A stretch of DNA of 14,798 bases from TMED69 sp036130055 (GTDB lineage: Bacteria; Pseudomonadota; Gammaproteobacteria; Ga0077536). The notes under the pieces are model-generated. The model made no database searches and had not been told where the DNA came from. It saw only the letters and a program-made list of their open reading frames with translations. How positions within the stretch are numbered: position 1 is the first letter of the stretch; each line of letters begins with the position of its first letter. This document shows positions 14,309 to 14,798 of the stretch, piece by piece. A program made the translations under genes and the position numbers. The DNA is taken from positions 1 through 14,798 of the forward strand of contig JAYYOR010000024.1 of assembly GCA_036130055.1 (NCBI GenBank), read 5' to 3'.

Positions 14309-14798
14309 ATATATCATAAAAGAAATCCTAAAAAATTTCTTTATATGTCATGCCTGTATGAGTCTCCTTTTCTTTTTATACTCTATAACAGCTTTTCTTG
14401 GAACCTCAGGAAGTGAAATCATAACATTTCTTGACTGCCTGATAGTATCTTTGATTAAAACTATAATTTCCTTTGGCGTGCTGATTCCACTTTCATTCTA
14501 TTTTTCAATTTTTCTAGCCTTCGGTCACTTCAATCATACTAATGAGTTAGTTGCAATGGTCAGTCTTTCCTACTCTAAAAAAAGATTCTACTCAATAGTT
14601 ATGACTCTAGGACTTTTGATATTGTTCATTACATCTATCGAAACTTTATCAATTAGACCGCTAGCCTACGCTAAACTGTACGAAATTAAAAAAGACATAA
14701 GTAATAGGTGGGAATTTGAGAAACTAAGGTCAGAGCAATTCTATATATCTGAAGACGGGGGTGAGGTAATCTTTCTAGAGAAATCGAAGGGAAATATC
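14289..14798 (+). CDS. lptF: LPS export permease LptF-like, 5' part only
   Basis: LptF and LptG form the membrane part of the LptB2FG ABC transporter that extracts LPS from the inner membrane. Here 170 codons are visible before the window ends, with no stop. The N-terminus MTQIIDKYIIKEILKNFF matches the cytoplasmic coupling helix of the family. It is followed by membrane segments at about 20-38, 52-77 and 102-122. Between them, FGHFNHTNELVAMVSLSYSKKR matches the conserved loop that normally reads like SEM/ELTVMxAxGxS. The part after the third segment (FEKLRSEQFYISEDGGEVIFLEK) begins the periplasmic jellyroll and resembles LptF more than LptG. ATG at 14289 follows an in-frame stop only 13 bases upstream and has no Shine-Dalgarno. 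It diverges from the LptA-like gene by 24 bases. Confidence 0.8.
   Translation, partial: MTQIIDKYIIKEILKNFFICHACMSLLFFLYSITAFLGTSGSEIITFLDCLIVSLIKTIISFGVLIPLSFYFSIFLAFGHFNHTNELVAMVSLSYSKKRFYSIVMTLGLLILFITSIETLSIRPLAYAKLYEIKKDISNRWEFEKLRSEQFYISEDGGEVIFLEKSKGNI

Noticed and set aside
1..14798. CRISPR arrays, insertion sequences, integrases or prophage genes
   Set aside because: No spaced direct repeats, transposase or integrase motifs, or target-site duplications were seen on either strand; the only tRNA has no integrase or repeated 3' end beside it.

Overview
The window is AT-rich bacterial chromosome, tightly packed with genes. The block rnr-rlmB-rpsF-rpsR-(DUF2232 membrane protein)-rplI-dnaB is the classic gammaproteobacterial arrangement, of the Pseudomonas type without priB between rpsF and rpsR. 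Divergent LptA-like and LptF genes at the right end indicate a Gram-negative cell that exports LPS. The low GC, short spacers and overlaps, shortened RNase R and mostly AT-ending codons suggest a small-genome, possibly marine, gammaproteobacterium. That assignment is inference; no genus can be named from the sequence.

Left region (48-6285, all minus strand): a translation and replication block reads leftward from rnr (RNase R, a short form) through rlmB (23S rRNA 2'-O-methyltransferase), rpsF (bS6), rpsR (bS18), a DUF2232 membrane protein and rplI (bL9) to dnaB (replicative helicase). The 87-base rlmB-rpsF spacer can fold into a composite hairpin that may be a ribosomal-protein leader. A plus-strand tRNA-Leu(CAG) without an encoded CCA lies just upstream of rnr.

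Middle region (6579-10876, minus strand): an ABC system made of a GldA-type ATPase, a 954-residue fusion of an ABC-2 permease with a GldG-type auxiliary protein, and a short DUF4340 protein. The three genes overlap and were probably translated as one unit.

Right region (11043-13685, plus strand): a three-gene overlapping cassette with no standard name. It encodes a 383-residue GNAT-fold acyltransferase-like protein, which from memory resembles the family containing the Caulobacter bacterial ceramide synthase. It is followed by a MobA-like nucleotidyltransferase with an unusual N-terminal loop and a hydrophobic patch, and by an aspartyl/asparaginyl beta-hydroxylase-family Fe(II)/2-oxoglutarate oxygenase with all expected ligands. 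I infer an envelope-lipid modification module: acyl transfer, nucleotide-dependent head-group chemistry and hydroxylation. It is divergent from the ABC operon across a 166-base spacer that holds an operator-like inverted and direct repeat.

Right end (13746-14798): an LptA/OstA-like periplasmic protein on the minus strand, back to back with the 5' part of an lptF-like gene that runs off the window. The two start codons are about 24 bases apart, so their promoters must interlock. The cassette is the best candidate for something little described; the rest is recognisable housekeeping with some structural oddities.
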